The translations under genes and the position numbers were made by a program. Shown here piece after piece: positions 18,986 to 29,260 of a stretch of 64,000 nt of DNA. The notes beneath the pieces were generated by a model. It searched no databases. It saw only the letters and a list, made by a program, of their open reading frames with translations, and was not told the origin of the DNA. Source of the DNA: Escherichia ruysiae (GTDB lineage Bacteria; Pseudomonadota; Gammaproteobacteria; Enterobacterales; Enterobacteriaceae); NCBI RefSeq assembly GCF_902498915.1, contig NZ_CABVLQ010000001.1, one strand, 5' to 3'. Within the stretch, counting starts at the first letter, position 1; every line of letters begins with the position of its first letter.

Positions 18986-20011
18986 CTACACCGCCTTATT
19001 AGGATCAAATGCGTCGCGGACGGCTTCACCAATAAAAATCAGCAAAGACAATAATATCGCCACCGACAAGAAGGCGGTGATCCCAAGCCACGGGGCCTGG
19101 AGGTTATTTTTCCCTTGTAACAGCAGTTCGCCGAGCGACGGTGAACCGAGCGGCAGACCGAAGCCGAGGAAATCGAGCGAGGTCAGGGTAGTTATTGAAC
19201 TGCATAAAATAAACGGTAAAAAGGTAAGGGTAGCGACCATGGCATTTGGCAACATATGACGCAGAATGATACTGCGATCGCTGACGCCAAGCGCCTGCGC
19301 CGCGCGGATGTAGTCGAAATTACGGGTACGTAAAAACTCCGCCCGCACCACACCGACCAGACTCATCCAGCCAAACAAGACAGTAATTGCCAGCAGCCAC
19401 CAGAAGTTAGGCTGTACGACGCTGGAAAGTAAAATGATCAAAAACAGCGTCGGCATTCCCGACCATACTTCAATAAAGCGTTGTCCCCAAAGATCGACTT
19501 TACCGCCGTAATAGCCTTGTAGCGCCCCCGCCAGCACGCCCATCACGCTGGAGCAGAGGGTCAGCATCAGGCCAAACAGAACTGAGATCCGCGTGCCATA
19601 GAGAATACGTGCCAGCACATCGCCGCCGTTGGCATCCGTTCCCAGCCAGTTTTGCCGGGAGGGGGGAGAAGGGAAGGGCTTATCGGTAGCAAAGTTGATA
19701 CTGGTAGCACCAAAGCGAATCGGTGCCCACAGTACCCAGCCGTTATTTTCCAGCCGTTGCTTCAGCCACGGGTCCTGATAATCTGCCTGGCTTGCCAGCG
19801 GACCGCCAAAATCGCTTTCGCTGTAGTTTTTCAGCAACGGGAAATACCAGCTGCCGTCATAACGCACCAGCAACGGTTTATCGTTGGCAATAAGTTCAGA
19901 ACACAAACTCAAACCAAACAAGACGAGGAAAATCCATAACGACCAGTAGCCGCGACGGTTATGGCGAAAACGCGCCCAACGGGCCTGATTGACGGGGCTG
20001 AGTCGCGACAT
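18986..20011 (-). CDS. yejE: Peptide ABC transporter permease YejE
   Basis: Inner-membrane permease (341 aa) of the OppC type. It has an N-terminal helix, a large periplasmic loop (about residues 45-130), then a permease core with the EAA-type loop (EFLRTRNFDYIRAAQALGVSDRSIILRHMLPN). The ATG overlaps the yejB stop by one base (TAATG), so translation is coupled. Confidence 0.95.
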   Translation of the reverse strand: MSRLSPVNQARWARFRHNRRGYWSLWIFLVLFGLSLCSELIANDKPLLVRYDGSWYFPLLKNYSESDFGGPLASQADYQDPWLKQRLENNGWVLWAPIRFGATSINFATDKPFPSPPSRQNWLGTDANGGDVLARILYGTRISVLFGLMLTLCSSVMGVLAGALQGYYGGKVDLWGQRFIEVWSGMPTLFLIILLSSVVQPNFWWLLAITVLFGWMSLVGVVRAEFLRTRNFDYIRAAQALGVSDRSIILRHMLPNAMVATLTFLPFILCSSITTLTSLDFLGFGLPLGSPSLGELLLQGKNNLQAPWLGITAFLSVAILLSLLIFIGEAVRDAFDPNKAV

Positions 20012-21105
20012 TAACGTCCCTCAAAATCAATACGCGGATCGACCAGCGTATAGCTGATATCACTGACGATATTCAGCAGCAGGCCAATTAGGGTGAAAAT
20101 ATACAAGGTGCCAAACATCACCGGATAATCGCGCGAGACGGTCGCTTCGTAGCCCAGTAAGCCGAGGCCATTGAGCGAAAACATCACCTCAATCAACAGC
20201 GAACCGGTGAAAAACATGCTGATAAACGTCGCCGGAAAACCGGCAATCACCAGCAGCATGGCGTTACGAAACACATGTTTCCAGAGAATATTTTTCTCAC
20301 TGACCCCTTTCGCACGCGCGGTAACCACGTATTGCTTGCGCACTTCATCAAGGAATGAGTTTTTGGTCAGCATCGTAAGTGCCGCAAAGCCGCCAATCAC
20401 TGTCGCCAGCACGGGTAACGTGATATGCCACAGATAATCAGTGATTTTCTGATACCACGGCAGCGAATCAAAGTTAGCGGAAACCAGGCCGCGTAGAGGG
20501 AACAGGTCGAAATAGCTGCCGCCTGCGAAGAAGACAATCAGCAAGATGGCAAATAAAAAGGCCGGAATGGCGTAACCGATGATGATAAATGCGCTACTCC
20601 AGACGTCAAAGCGGCTCCCATTATAAACAGCTTTGCGAATGCCTAACGGAATCGACACCAGATAGATAATCAGCGTGCTCCATAATCCGAGGGTGATGGA
20701 AACCGGCAGACTGTCTTTAATCAGCGTCAGCACCGAGGCGCTGCGAAACAAGCTGTCGCCAAAATCAAAGCGGATGTAGTCCCAGAGCATTTTGAAGTAA
20801 CGTTCGTAGATCGGCTTATCGAAACCGTAGCGATGAGTGATCTCGGCGATCACTTCTGGATCTAATCCGCGTCCGCCACGGTAATTACTGTCGCTGATAT
20901 TGCCGACGCCCGTTTGCGCATGGCTGGCACGAACACCTTCACCGCCTGCGCCGGGTAATACTCCGGCATTACCAAACTCAATGGCGGCGATGGCCTGGTC
21001 GACCGGACCGCCAGGCGCAATTTGCACGATGAAAAAGTTGATGGTGATAATCGCCCATAACGTTGGGATCACCAGCAACAGACGGCGAATCAGATAAGCG
21101 CCCAT
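20011..21105 (-). CDS. yejB: Peptide ABC transporter permease YejB
   Basis: OppB-type inner-membrane permease (364 aa). The N terminus MGAYLIRRLLLVIPTLWAII is characteristic of the family, and the EAA loop (VRKQYVVTARAKGVSEKNILWKH, kept here as positions about 255-277) contacts the ATPase. It has an unusually long periplasmic segment, rich in glycine, after the first helix. It is immediately downstream of yejA with no gap. Confidence 0.95.
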   Translation of the reverse strand: MGAYLIRRLLLVIPTLWAIITINFFIVQIAPGGPVDQAIAAIEFGNAGVLPGAGGEGVRASHAQTGVGNISDSNYRGGRGLDPEVIAEITHRYGFDKPIYERYFKMLWDYIRFDFGDSLFRSASVLTLIKDSLPVSITLGLWSTLIIYLVSIPLGIRKAVYNGSRFDVWSSAFIIIGYAIPAFLFAILLIVFFAGGSYFDLFPLRGLVSANFDSLPWYQKITDYLWHITLPVLATVIGGFAALTMLTKNSFLDEVRKQYVVTARAKGVSEKNILWKHVFRNAMLLVIAGFPATFISMFFTGSLLIEVMFSLNGLGLLGYEATVSRDYPVMFGTLYIFTLIGLLLNIVSDISYTLVDPRIDFEGR

Positions 21106-22920
21106 CTACTCTCCCTGTTGTCTGGCTGACGGCAGTTTGGCCGCTTTATTGACGTCATACCACCAGGTATCGATACCGAGGCTGTAAATAGGGCGCACAG
21201 CGGGTTGGGAGAATTTATCCCACCAGGCGAGACGGTCTTCCGCCATGTACCACATTGGCAGCATGTAATAATTCCACGTTAATACGCGATCCAGTGCGCG
21301 CCCTAACGGCAGCAATTTTTCTTTATTTCCCTGCGCGGCAATAATCTGGTTGATCAGCGAGTCGATAACCGGACTTTGCACGCCGGGTGCATTATAAGTG
21401 GAATTGATATATTCCGATGACCAGGAAATCTGTAAATCGGAACTGGGCCACGGCATTGCTCGCCACACGCGCGGCATCATGTCATAGTCGCGACTGCGCA
21501 TTCGGTTGGTAATTTGCGAGTTATCCACCTTGCGAATGTCCATACTGATACCCAGCCGTTGCAGGCTGTGCTGGAACGGCAATACCCACTGACTATTGCT
21601 GCTTGAAGGCAGCAATAACTCAAAGCTGAGCGGTTGACCCGTTGTGGCATTTACGCGTTGCTGCCCCTTCAGCACCCAGCCCGCTTCGTTGAGAAGTTTG
21701 TCGGCTTTTAACAGGTTGTCACGATCGTAGCCATCGCCTTTGGATACCGGCGGCTGGTAGATTTGCGTGAAGACTTCTGGCGGTAACTCTTTTTTCATCG
21801 GCGCCAGAAGCACCAGTTCAGCTGCGTCCGGGTAATTTCTGGCCGCGTATTCGGTATTCTGAAAATAACTGTTCGTGCGACTCCAGGCATTGTAAAACAA
21901 CGCCTTGTTCATCCATTCAAAGTCAAAGGCGAGAGTGATCGCTTCCCGCACCCGGCGATCGCTGAATACCGGACGCTGAATGTTAAACGCCAGCCAGCGC
22001 GTATCCTGTGCCGACTCGTTCTTTTGTTCGTCTTTGATAATGTATTTTTTGTCGAAATTTTTACCGGTATAGCGCGTTGCCCAGTTTTTGGCGTCGTTTT
22101 CCATACGCAAATCAAAAGCACCGGCTTTAAATGCTTCAAAAGCGACATTATCATCGAGGTAATAATCGTAGCGAATGGTGTCGAAATTCCAGCGCCCACG
22201 GTTTACCGGTAAGTTTGCCGCCCAGTAATCTTTCACGCGGGAATAAACAATATTCTGCCCCATTTTCCAGGACGTAATTCGGTACGGACCACTGGCAAGC
22301 GGAGGCGTGGCGAGCGGGTCGCTAAGTTTGTGATCCTTCCAGTATTTTTCTGGAAATACCGGCAGCGAAAACAGACTCAGCATATCTTCTTTACCGGGTT
22401 TGGCTAATTCAATGCGCACGGTTAACGGCGCAATGGCTTTAACGGTAGTGCCTTTATAAACCAGACGAAATTGCGGCACGCCTTCGGTCATAAATTTTTG
22501 AAAAGTGAATTCAACATCGCGGGCAGTAATAGGCGAACCGTCATGAAAACGGGCGCGCGGATTAATGGCGACTTCCACCCAGGAATAATCGTCAGCATAG
22601 CGCGCGCTTTCGGCAATCAGTGGGTAATAACTGCCTGGCTCGTCATCGGAGGTGGTAAATAGCGTGTCGTACAACTGCTCGGTGCGTGCGCCGGGGTTGC
22701 CGCGCAATGCATAACGGTTGAAATTATCGAAGGTGCCGAGGGCTGACAACGTTATCTGCCCACCTTTTGGCGCGGCGGGGTTCACATAATCAAAATGGTT
22801 GAAATTAAACGCGTACCGGGGTTCTCCCAGCACTGCAAAGGCATAGCTTTCCTTGATAGCCTGCGCCTGCGCACCAAAGGTGAACAGAGCGATAAACAGC
22901 AGCAGTATGCGCACAATCAT
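21106..22920 (-). CDS. yejA: Periplasmic peptide-binding protein YejA
   Basis: Family-5 extracellular solute-binding protein (604 aa), the substrate receptor of YejABEF. It has a signal peptide (MIVRILLLFIALFTFGAQAQA), then the SBP_bac_5 fold, with typical blocks such as YPLIAESARYADDYSW and RARFHDGSPITARDV. I used ATG 22920, about 10 nt after an AAGGAAA Shine-Dalgarno, over a TTG two codons upstream. It is the first gene of the operon. Confidence 0.96.
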   Translation of the reverse strand: MIVRILLLFIALFTFGAQAQAIKESYAFAVLGEPRYAFNFNHFDYVNPAAPKGGQITLSALGTFDNFNRYALRGNPGARTEQLYDTLFTTSDDEPGSYYPLIAESARYADDYSWVEVAINPRARFHDGSPITARDVEFTFQKFMTEGVPQFRLVYKGTTVKAIAPLTVRIELAKPGKEDMLSLFSLPVFPEKYWKDHKLSDPLATPPLASGPYRITSWKMGQNIVYSRVKDYWAANLPVNRGRWNFDTIRYDYYLDDNVAFEAFKAGAFDLRMENDAKNWATRYTGKNFDKKYIIKDEQKNESAQDTRWLAFNIQRPVFSDRRVREAITLAFDFEWMNKALFYNAWSRTNSYFQNTEYAARNYPDAAELVLLAPMKKELPPEVFTQIYQPPVSKGDGYDRDNLLKADKLLNEAGWVLKGQQRVNATTGQPLSFELLLPSSSNSQWVLPFQHSLQRLGISMDIRKVDNSQITNRMRSRDYDMMPRVWRAMPWPSSDLQISWSSEYINSTYNAPGVQSPVIDSLINQIIAAQGNKEKLLPLGRALDRVLTWNYYMLPMWYMAEDRLAWWDKFSQPAVRPIYSLGIDTWWYDVNKAAKLPSARQQGE

Positions 22921-23001
22921 CTGCAACGGATTTCCTTTTACTCATCATTAGCCGCAATCCGGCATACTTTCACTATGAATAATAAGGGACGCACGCACAC
23001 C

Positions 23002-24558
23002 TTACCACTGTGGCGTATACGGTTTCTTCAGCCAGCGGATAAAATCATCCAGCGGCAGGGGGCGACTAATCCAGTAACCTTGCAGGAAATTAACGCCACG
23101 TTCGCGCAGCCAGCGCGCCTGTTCCGGTGTTTCGACCCCTTCAGCAACTGTCAGCATATTGAGACGTTTCGCCAGCGTCAGCACCGCGTCAAGTACGGGT
23201 GAGGTGACCGTTTCCGTACCTACGGCGTTGATAAAGCCACGGTCAATTTTCAGGTAATCGAGCGTGAAACGTTCCAGATAAATAAGCGCGCTGTGCCCGG
23301 TGCCGAAGTCATCAATAGCAATTTCTACGCCGACTGAATGCAGCCAGGCGAAGAGTTGCGTGGCTTCTTGCTCTTTCAGCATATCGCGCTCGGTAATTTC
23401 CAGCACAATCTGGAAATGGTGTGCGGGCAGGGAAGTGAGCAGTTTTTGGATATCTGCTTTAAAGCTCTCGCTGTGCAGATGATCCGGCGCGATGTTAATG
23501 CCAAATTTCACGCCCACCGGCAGTATGTTTTCTAATTCTGCGGCATCACGAGCAATCAGCTCAAACAGATGCTGGGTGAGAGGTACAATCATCTTTTGCG
23601 ATTCGGCATAGTGAATGAAGGCGTCCGGGGGAATTTCACCCACTACCGGGTGACGCCAGCGTAGCAGTACTTCCAGGCCAGTTACCCGCAGTGTTTGCGT
23701 ATCAACCACCGGTTGATACACCACGTAAAATTGCTCACGTTTGATGGCCATCATAATTTCTCTGCCTGGGCGCATACGCACGCTCATCAGGTAATAGCAG
23801 AGCAGGCCAACGACAGTTCCACTCATACCACCCAGTAGAAACGCGTACCACACATCGTTCCATGTCCAGTCATCAGCATAAAGCCGAACGGTCAGCGGAA
23901 GGCCTGCAATTTTGGTTTCACGTACCGGCGTGCCGGTTAACTCACGGACGTTCATCAAATGCGACGTAAAAGTCGATAGCGCAGTATCACCAATAATGAG
24001 CGCGATACCGTTGAAATCTTGCTGGTGATAGCTATAGAAAATATACGGCGTCAGGTTCAGATTCAATGCTGCAAAAACGCCGCTATTTTTTAATAAAGGG
24101 TTACGATACCAGATGACGATCGTTGGTTTATTGGGCACCATCGGTGTGCCTGGCAATATTGCCATATCAATATCTTTGCCGATGTTTAGTGCCGGAATCA
24201 GTTCACTGAGTGGGATGTCCATCTCACCAGTTGCAGAAGAACAGAAGCTCTTTTTATCCTTTACCAGCACAAACGTTCGCACGTTCATGCTAAATGCTGC
24301 GCGTGCAGTCAGCTCCGGGTTAGCTTGCTGGCAGGTATCTAAGGTAAGCGGCTGGAGCCTGTCAGTGGTGGATTTCAGGTCGGCAAAATAGGTATTGAGA
24401 TATTTTTGTACGTCGCTAATCAAGGTGTCGTATTTGACTTCGTGTTTATGCCAGGCCACTAAAAACTGAAGGCAGCTGACCAGTATCGCAATCATCACGC
24501 CCGCAATAATGCAGGTGAGCAGGATCTTACGTCCAGAAGAGGGAGCTCGTATGAACAT
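23002..24558 (-). CDS. pdeN: Cyclic-di-GMP phosphodiesterase PdeN (Rtn)
   Basis: Inner-membrane c-di-GMP phosphodiesterase (518 aa) with a periplasmic CSS sensor domain between two membrane helices (about residues 12-35 and 235-257). The CSS motif is FCSSAT, paired with an upstream cysteine in DTCQQA; such domains are regulated by disulfide formation (family knowledge). The cytoplasmic EAL domain has EVLLRW in place of EAL, NIAPDHL, EITERD, DDFGTG and KIDRGFI, so the catalytic residues are kept. I chose ATG 24558 (MFIRAP) over a start 11 codons earlier. It is named rtn in older annotations. Confidence 0.95.
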   Translation of the reverse strand: MFIRAPSSGRKILLTCIIAGVMIAILVSCLQFLVAWHKHEVKYDTLISDVQKYLNTYFADLKSTTDRLQPLTLDTCQQANPELTARAAFSMNVRTFVLVKDKKSFCSSATGEMDIPLSELIPALNIGKDIDMAILPGTPMVPNKPTIVIWYRNPLLKNSGVFAALNLNLTPYIFYSYHQQDFNGIALIIGDTALSTFTSHLMNVRELTGTPVRETKIAGLPLTVRLYADDWTWNDVWYAFLLGGMSGTVVGLLCYYLMSVRMRPGREIMMAIKREQFYVVYQPVVDTQTLRVTGLEVLLRWRHPVVGEIPPDAFIHYAESQKMIVPLTQHLFELIARDAAELENILPVGVKFGINIAPDHLHSESFKADIQKLLTSLPAHHFQIVLEITERDMLKEQEATQLFAWLHSVGVEIAIDDFGTGHSALIYLERFTLDYLKIDRGFINAVGTETVTSPVLDAVLTLAKRLNMLTVAEGVETPEQARWLRERGVNFLQGYWISRPLPLDDFIRWLKKPYTPQW

Positions 24559-24666
24559 GGTTCCGATAATATCCTGAAAATACGACAACACTAAAAGGAA
24601 AGAATGACGGGACTATAGCCTGGTTCAAGATGTGGAAACATCATTTTCTCGGATGAGAAAAACCAA

Positions 24667-24692
24667 AAAGCACTGCCTAAGCAGTGCTTTTC
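24667..24692. terminator. Terminator downstream of mepS
   Basis: Perfect stem AAAGCACTGC/GCAGTGCTTT with a 4-nt CTAA loop. It is flanked by an A-run that gives a U-run on the minus strand, and fits the end of the mepS mRNA. Confidence 0.85.
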
Positions 24693-24736
24693 GTTAACTC
24701 GTCAGGATAGCCAAGGGATTGCATCCAAACGATTTA

Positions 24737-25303
24737 TTAGCTACGGCTGAGAACCCGACGTGCTTCGTTGTAACGCTTCTTCCAGTACGGCTCATTCATG
24801 CTGGAAATAATTACACCACTGCTGGTGGATGCGTGAACAAACTGATTATTACCGATATAAATACCGACATGGCGTCCGGTTGAACCCGCGCGGAACAGGA
24901 CTAAGTCGCCTGTACGCAAATTACTACGGGAAACTGATTTCCCCATTTCCTGCTGTTCATACGTTGAACGCGGAAGCTCTAAGCCAAATTGTTCACGGAA
25001 TGTACGTTGTACGAAACCAGAACAATCGATACCTTTTTTGGTGCTGCCGCCCAGACGATAACGAACGCCTTTCCAGTCAGCATACTGATCCATAATTCGC
25101 GATTTCACGTCGACATTACGAACCAGGTTTTCAAATTCATCCTGAGAAGCTTGCAGTGATGATGTTTCACTACCCACTGCACGTGTCTCAGGATGCATAT
25201 TCTTTGCGGTGTTGTTTGCACTACATGCAGAAAGCAGAACCGCTACTGCAATCGCGGGAATGCCGCGCAAGATATATCTCAAAATCGGTTGAGATTTGAC
25301 CAT
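24737..25303 (-). CDS. mepS: Murein DD-endopeptidase/LD-carboxypeptidase lipoprotein MepS (Spr)
   Basis: Outer-membrane lipoprotein hydrolase that cleaves peptidoglycan cross-links so new glycan strands can be inserted. The 188-aa protein has a lipobox LLSACS with the lipidated Cys27, and an NlpC/P60 domain with catalytic Cys94 (GIDCSGF), and His residues in GRHVGIY and QFVHAST. Family knowledge: its level is controlled by NlpI-Prc proteolysis. It is monocistronic, with its own terminator. Confidence 0.97.
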
Positions 25304-25714
25304 GTTGTTTGTTTTCCCTTGAAGTCCTTAACGATAAATATCGTTATAAAAAATGCCAAGCGACACGAGACTAATTACCTGGGCATGTTGAAACAATTCC
25401 TTAAGGCCAAATCTGTGGACTAACGCACAAAATTATATGCTGTGAGGATAATTTAACGCCGAGGCAAAACGAGTCCGAGATTACCCGATTGGCGCGGTCT
25501 TGGCGAGCGGTTTTACATGATTTTTTATAAGAAAAAGTGATACAGAAAGTTAATAAGTGGGATTGGTCAATTAAAGAACGATTGTGCGAAAAACATGCAA
25601 CCTATTCATTTGCTTAAAGAATGAGCATTGTATTCGATGAATGAAAGCAATCGTGCGCATCATCAGGATTATCCTTACTATAAAAATAAACCTGATGATG
25701 TTAATTACTGTGAG
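25304..25714. other. Intergenic region mepS-lpxT (about 410 bp)
   Basis: AT-rich. It holds the mepS promoter and leader, and close to the lpxT 3' end a perfect 10-bp inverted repeat CATCATCAGG/CCTGATGATG (25658-25667 and 25691-25700) around a 23-nt loop with no clean U-run after it. No convincing ORF is seen. Confidence 0.6.
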
Positions 25715-26428
25715 TTATTTGTTTTGGAAATGTTTGCTTTTTCCAGGTAGTGATTTGTCAAAAAAGGTGATTAATCGATCACTTAATGGCGTCAACAGCA
25801 CCCAGGGTAAACCGATCAATATCACGGTCATGGAGCCGACAATGATATCGGTAAACCAGTGCGCGCCAATCATTACTCTGGGAAATGCAAAAACCACAAA
25901 AATAATAATGCCGATAAGACCTGCGACTTTTCCGAAATAGCGCCACATAAAGGCGGAAAAAATAAGTAACATCATGCCGTGATCGCCGGGAAAGCTATCT
26001 CGTGATGCATCTTTCGTGGGTACAGGTAGCAGTTCGCTGACGCGGTTAATATCTGTAAAGGTTAATGTCGGGCTGGCCCGTTTTACCGGAATTAATGCCT
26101 GACCCAGCTGGTTTAATACCACTGCGGTTAACAGCATGACCAGACCAATAATTACGATACGTCGTCTGCCAGGGGCATTTTCTTTCAGCCAGAAACTCAG
26201 CATCAACATTCCCATCGTCAGCAGTGAACAACCGTCGAAAGCGCGATTGTTGGTCAATGCAACCAGCCACAAAAAGGCCTTACTTTCGACCAGTTTCTGA
26301 TTAAAGAAATAAAAAATATTCGTATCAATCGATAACCAGAATCCATGATTAACGGGTATGTACCAGGAAAGAAACAGCACGAGGCCGACAATGTTCAACA
26401 ACACTATTTGCGGCAAATTTTTAATCAT
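25715..26428 (-). CDS. lpxT: Kdo2-lipid A phosphotransferase LpxT
   Basis: Inner-membrane PAP2-superfamily enzyme (237 aa) that transfers phosphate from undecaprenyl pyrophosphate to lipid A 1-phosphate on the periplasmic side, recycling the carrier. About six helices are visible. The PAP2 motifs are KRASP, SRDSFPGDHG and the final motif around GAHWFTD, with the catalytic His residues in GDHG and GAHW. I used ATG 26428 (MIKNLPQ); the open frame extends 12 codons further, but those overlap the intergenic region just below yeiR. yeiR lies upstream on the same strand. Confidence 0.95.
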   Translation of the reverse strand: MIKNLPQIVLLNIVGLVLFLSWYIPVNHGFWLSIDTNIFYFFNQKLVESKAFLWLVALTNNRAFDGCSLLTMGMLMLSFWLKENAPGRRRIVIIGLVMLLTAVVLNQLGQALIPVKRASPTLTFTDINRVSELLPVPTKDASRDSFPGDHGMMLLIFSAFMWRYFGKVAGLIGIIIFVVFAFPRVMIGAHWFTDIIVGSMTVILIGLPWVLLTPLSDRLITFFDKSLPGKSKHFQNK

Positions 26429-26466
26429 ATTTTCTCTAATTATCTTACTGAAAAACGCAGGCAACC

Positions 26467-27453
26467 TTACGCGGTGGTCGCTAAACGAAGCTTCAACAGC
26501 GCGCTTTGTAAGGCGTTCCAGTCAGTTTCGCTACTGGAAATCAGCTCAATACGGCTATCCGGTGGTGCAACGTTTTGCGTTTCAATGTGCAGGTCATCGC
26601 CCTGACGGTTGATTCGCACAAGGCCTTCCGGAATGCGCATAACGCCTTTCACTCGCTCTACTGGTGCAAGTCGTGCCCATTCCAGAATGCCGATGGTGTC
26701 GAACACCGTATCAGCGTCGAATATCCAGCCACAGGCCTGATGTCCTTGTCCGCTGTTCAGACTGCGACGCCAGCGTTGATGTTCTGGCAGGCTTAACGCC
26801 GCTAACCCTTTTTTCACGCCATGCTGATGTGAATGGGCGGCGCTGGCAGGCAACTCAGTTAAATTGCGACGGGGTAAATCCAGAAGATGACCTTCAATTT
26901 GCCCATGTTCGCTGTGAATTAATTGCCGATCGCCACCATTTTGTTGCCACCAGCGTTGCAACGCTTGCTCGCTTTCGGGCGTCGCGCGGTCGGATTTATT
27001 GGCGACAATGATGTCTGCGGCAGCCAACTGGTCACGGAAGTTTTCATTATTGACACTTTTTTCATCCAACAGCAGGCGTGGATCGAGAATACACAACGTG
27101 GCGCGCAAGTCGATCCACGGTTCATAAACTGGTGCGGTTAACAGATCGAGGATCTGTTTCGGATGGCCCAGCCCGGTTGGCTCTATCAACAAGCGGTCTG
27201 GTTTTCCCTGACGCAGTAAGGTATTCAGACCTACCTGCATGGGTAAACCATTAACGCAGCACATGCAGCCGCCGGGGATCTCTTTCAGCAATGCGCCGCT
27301 ATCGGCGAGCAAAGCGCCATCAATTCCGACTTCTCCAAATTCATTAACCAGCACCGCCCATTTTTCGTTGGGATCTTTATGGGCTAATAGATGAAGAATC
27401 GACGTGGTTTTCCCGCTGCCGAGAAAACCGGTGATGAGGTTGGTCCTGGTCAC
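26467..27453 (-). CDS. yeiR: Zinc-binding GTPase YeiR (COG0523 family)
   Basis: G3E-family P-loop GTPase (328 aa), a relative of CobW and of zinc metallochaperones. It has Walker A GFLGSGKTT near the N terminus, the metal-binding CxCC motif (GGCMCCV), and the guanine-specificity motif NKSD. A histidine-rich stretch (SAAHSHQHG) in the linker probably binds metal, followed by the CobW C-terminal domain. Family knowledge: the E. coli protein binds Zn2+ and hydrolyses GTP. It probably shares a transcript with lpxT, 38 nt downstream. Confidence 0.94.
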   Translation of the reverse strand: MTRTNLITGFLGSGKTTSILHLLAHKDPNEKWAVLVNEFGEVGIDGALLADSGALLKEIPGGCMCCVNGLPMQVGLNTLLRQGKPDRLLIEPTGLGHPKQILDLLTAPVYEPWIDLRATLCILDPRLLLDEKSVNNENFRDQLAAADIIVANKSDRATPESEQALQRWWQQNGGDRQLIHSEHGQIEGHLLDLPRRNLTELPASAAHSHQHGVKKGLAALSLPEHQRWRRSLNSGQGHQACGWIFDADTVFDTIGILEWARLAPVERVKGVMRIPEGLVRINRQGDDLHIETQNVAPPDSRIELISSSETDWNALQSALLKLRLATTA

Positions 27454-27570
27454 AGCGGCTCCGCAATACTCTGATAAGTTAACTGTGCGTTAATCCTGGC
27501 TAAAAAAGGCAGAAAAGAGAAGGGGAGAGCGGACGAAGACGGGCTTCATCCGCTTTAACCGCAGAAATCG

Positions 27571-29037
27571 TTAAATTTTGAGAGTGTTTAATAGCGCCTG
27601 ATGCGCCCCAAACTGCGCGATTTGTTGCCAGGCTTGTTCGATAGCCTGCACAAAATGCGGGTTATTTGGCAGGTCATCACCGAAAACTTCACGCAGGGAA
27701 AGCAGGGCGGTTACGCGTTGTTCATTGCTGCTGCCCGCGACCAGGTCGCGAATTTTATCGCTAAGCGGATCGCGAACATCAATAGCATTTCCGGCATCAT
27801 CAACACCGCTCACATAGCGCATCCAGCCAGCAACGCCTAATGCCAACAATGACCAGTTCGTTCCGCGCGCCAGATGTATGCGAATGCCTGCCAGCATACG
27901 CTGCGGTAATTTCTGGCTGCCATCCATCGCGATTTGCCAGGTCTTATGTTTCAGCGCCGGGTTAGCAAAACGTGCAATTAACTTATCCGCATATTGTGTT
28001 AAATCGACATCTTTGATCCGCAGCGTCGGCGCTTGCTCATCCAGCATTAATGTTCTGGCGGCATGGAGAAATGCGCGATCCTGCATACAATCACTGATAT
28101 GGGCGAATCCTGCGAGATAACCCAGATAAGCGAGAAAAGAGTGACTACCATTAAGCATACGCAGTTTCATCTCCTCCCACGGCAGAACATCATTGACCAT
28201 CTGCACGCCAGCGACTTCCCAGGCAGGGCGCCCCGCGACGAAGTTATCTTCCACCACCCATTGGATAAACGGCTCGCAGCTAATCGCACAGGGATCATTC
28301 ACGCCCAGATGCTGGCTAATTTCCGCCAGTGATTCGTCTGTTGCTGCCGGGACAATGCGGTCTACCATGGTTCCCGGAAAGCTGACGTGATCTTTTATCC
28401 ATTCCGCAAGTTCTGGCGAACGTTTTTCCGCCATCCCCAGCACCGCGTTTTTCACCACATGGCCATTATCGGGAATGTTGTCGCAGGAGAGCACGGTAAA
28501 CGGGGCAAGGCCGCGTTCACGGCGGCGCTTTAGTGCTTCGACGAGAATGCCTGGCGCGGAGTGAGGATCTTCGGGACTTTGTAGATCGTGAACGATACGT
28601 GGATTGCTGATGTCGAGTGTGCCGGTAGCCGGGTCGATGCAATAGCCTTTTTCGGTAATTGTCAGGGAAACAATCGCCACCTGCGGCTCGCAAAACTTCT
28701 CAATAATCGCCGCTAAGGAATCCAGTTTTGCATTCAGGCACTCGCGAACGGCTCCAATAATAATAGCCTGGTTGCCGTCTGCGCCTTTTTCTAATACGGT
28801 GTATAAATGATCCTGCGCGCGAAGCTGGCTCATCAACTGATCGCCACTGAACAGGCTGATTTCACAGATCCCCCAGTCGCCGCCCTGGGCATTCAGCACA
28901 CGGTCGGTTAATAGCGCCTGATGCGCACGGTGGAAGGCTCCAAATCCAAAATGAACGATACGAGATTTCAATTGTTGCCGATCGTAGCGGGGCGAGTGTA
29001 CATGCTGCGGGAGCGTAACGGAGGCGATTGTATTCAT
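27571..29037 (-). CDS. yeiQ: Mannitol dehydrogenase-family oxidoreductase YeiQ
   Basis: Long-chain NAD-dependent polyol/uronate dehydrogenase family (488 aa), related to UxaB, UxuB and mannitol dehydrogenase. The N-terminal Rossmann region is around IVHFGFGAFHRAHQA, and the catalytic lysine region is in KLRMLNGSHSFLAYLG. The substrate is not known from sequence. The start is ambiguous: ATG 29037 (MNTIAS) or GTG 29046, with no strong Shine-Dalgarno before either. There is no transporter or kinase gene next to it. Confidence 0.9.
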   Translation of the reverse strand: MNTIASVTLPQHVHSPRYDRQQLKSRIVHFGFGAFHRAHQALLTDRVLNAQGGDWGICEISLFSGDQLMSQLRAQDHLYTVLEKGADGNQAIIIGAVRECLNAKLDSLAAIIEKFCEPQVAIVSLTITEKGYCIDPATGTLDISNPRIVHDLQSPEDPHSAPGILVEALKRRRERGLAPFTVLSCDNIPDNGHVVKNAVLGMAEKRSPELAEWIKDHVSFPGTMVDRIVPAATDESLAEISQHLGVNDPCAISCEPFIQWVVEDNFVAGRPAWEVAGVQMVNDVLPWEEMKLRMLNGSHSFLAYLGYLAGFAHISDCMQDRAFLHAARTLMLDEQAPTLRIKDVDLTQYADKLIARFANPALKHKTWQIAMDGSQKLPQRMLAGIRIHLARGTNWSLLALGVAGWMRYVSGVDDAGNAIDVRDPLSDKIRDLVAGSSNEQRVTALLSLREVFGDDLPNNPHFVQAIEQAWQQIAQFGAHQALLNTLKI

Positions 29038-29213
29038 AGGAGTCACGTCTTAGTAACGATTAATTAACAACGACAGTGTAAAGTTATATGACAGCAATTG
29101 AAATTGGTCTGGATTGTTAATGCGATGAAGTGTGAGGGCGATCAATTTAGTGGTGAATATTGCGGGAGAACGATATTCAGGAAGCGCAAAATAGAAGATT
29201 GGTATAATAAATT

Positions 29214-29243
29214 AAAAAAGGGACAGTCTGAGCTATCCCTTTT
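29214..29243 (-). terminator. Terminator downstream of yeiP
   Basis: The stem AAAAGGGA/TCCCTTTT sits 18 nt past the yeiP stop. The minus strand continues into a U6 run, so it terminates yeiP; the pair can also act in the opposite direction. Confidence 0.8.
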
Positions 29244-29260
29244 CTGATATCTGGCTGAAG

